64,000 bases of DNA from Syngnathus acus. Lineage: Eukaryota > Chordata > Actinopteri > Syngnathiformes > Syngnathidae. A program made the translations under genes and the position numbers. The stretch spans positions 310,001 through 374,000 of the forward strand of contig NC_051089.1 of assembly GCF_901709675.1 (NCBI RefSeq). Reading direction: 5' to 3'. Below the pieces are notes generated by a model, which did no database searches, was not told the DNA's origin, and saw only the letters and a program-made list of their open reading frames with translations. Positions 63,954-64,000 of this stretch are shown piece by piece (position 1 is the stretch's first letter; every line of letters starts with the position of its first letter).

Positions 63954-64000
63954 GACTATGCGGAAGTGACGCCGGACTATGCGGAAGTGACGTCGGACTA
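63954..64000 (+). promoter_or_regulatory. 21-bp tandem repeat with ETS and CRE-like sites at the window edge
   Basis: gactatgcggaagtgacgcc (plus g) repeats at 63954, 63975 and again from 63996 to the edge. Each unit holds CGGAAGTGAC (ETS/GABP-like) followed by cgcc or cgtc, making a TGACGTC half-CRE in copy 2. It may belong to a promoter beyond the window. Confidence 0.5.

Overview
The window is nuclear DNA from a bony fish, most likely a compact-genome percomorph teleost. The support is spliced vertebrate genes with short introns, dense di- and tetranucleotide microsatellites, hAT-type MITEs, fragments of repeats typical of teleosts, and a cluster of fish-type non-KRAB C2H2 zinc-finger genes. 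No prokaryotic, viral or CRISPR feature was seen. All calls come from reading the sequence by eye. Exon joins were tested by reading-frame phase and by recognising conserved protein families, not by alignment software.

Layout. 1-1240 (minus): 5' end of celf1, an RNA-binding protein, with its GC-rich promoter to about 2.1 kb. 4219-10134 (plus): vps35, the retromer core, 17 coding exons, 798 aa. 11918-13526 (plus): the UPF0547/C16orf87 homologue. 15311-16679 (plus): slc51b, organic solute transporter beta. 17663-20046 (plus): mtfmt, mitochondrial Met-tRNA formyltransferase. 21790-31782 (minus): pkp3, plakophilin-3, 13 exons. 36565-44032 (minus): cd81 tetraspanin, 8 exons. 45879-49758 (minus): a tph1-type tryptophan hydroxylase, 11 exons. 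51002-63458: a zinc-finger cluster with one decayed gene, three spliced gene models, a finger array without its own first exon, and a finger-less relic exon.

The neighbours do not form one pathway. The order mixes blocks I remember as separate in mammals: vps35/C16orf87 (human 16q11), slc51b/mtfmt (15q22), and celf1, pkp3, cd81 and tph1 (chromosome 11p). The convergent mtfmt and pkp3 3' ends are separated by CTCF-like motifs. The zinc-finger genes share one design: a short first exon beginning MC, a phase-1 intron, an acidic segment carrying two or more psi-K-x-E SUMO-type sites, and a C2H2 array. Nothing here looks like a wholly new system.

The most interesting signals are as follows. A pkp3 splice donor lies inside a (GTGA)n microsatellite. 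vps35 has a probable U12-type intron. Splice sites abut transposon sequence in tph1 and cd81. A hAT MITE has a perfect 8-bp target duplication. Two near-perfect foldbacks occur. The zinc-finger cluster has a shared modular layout and expanding coding minisatellites.
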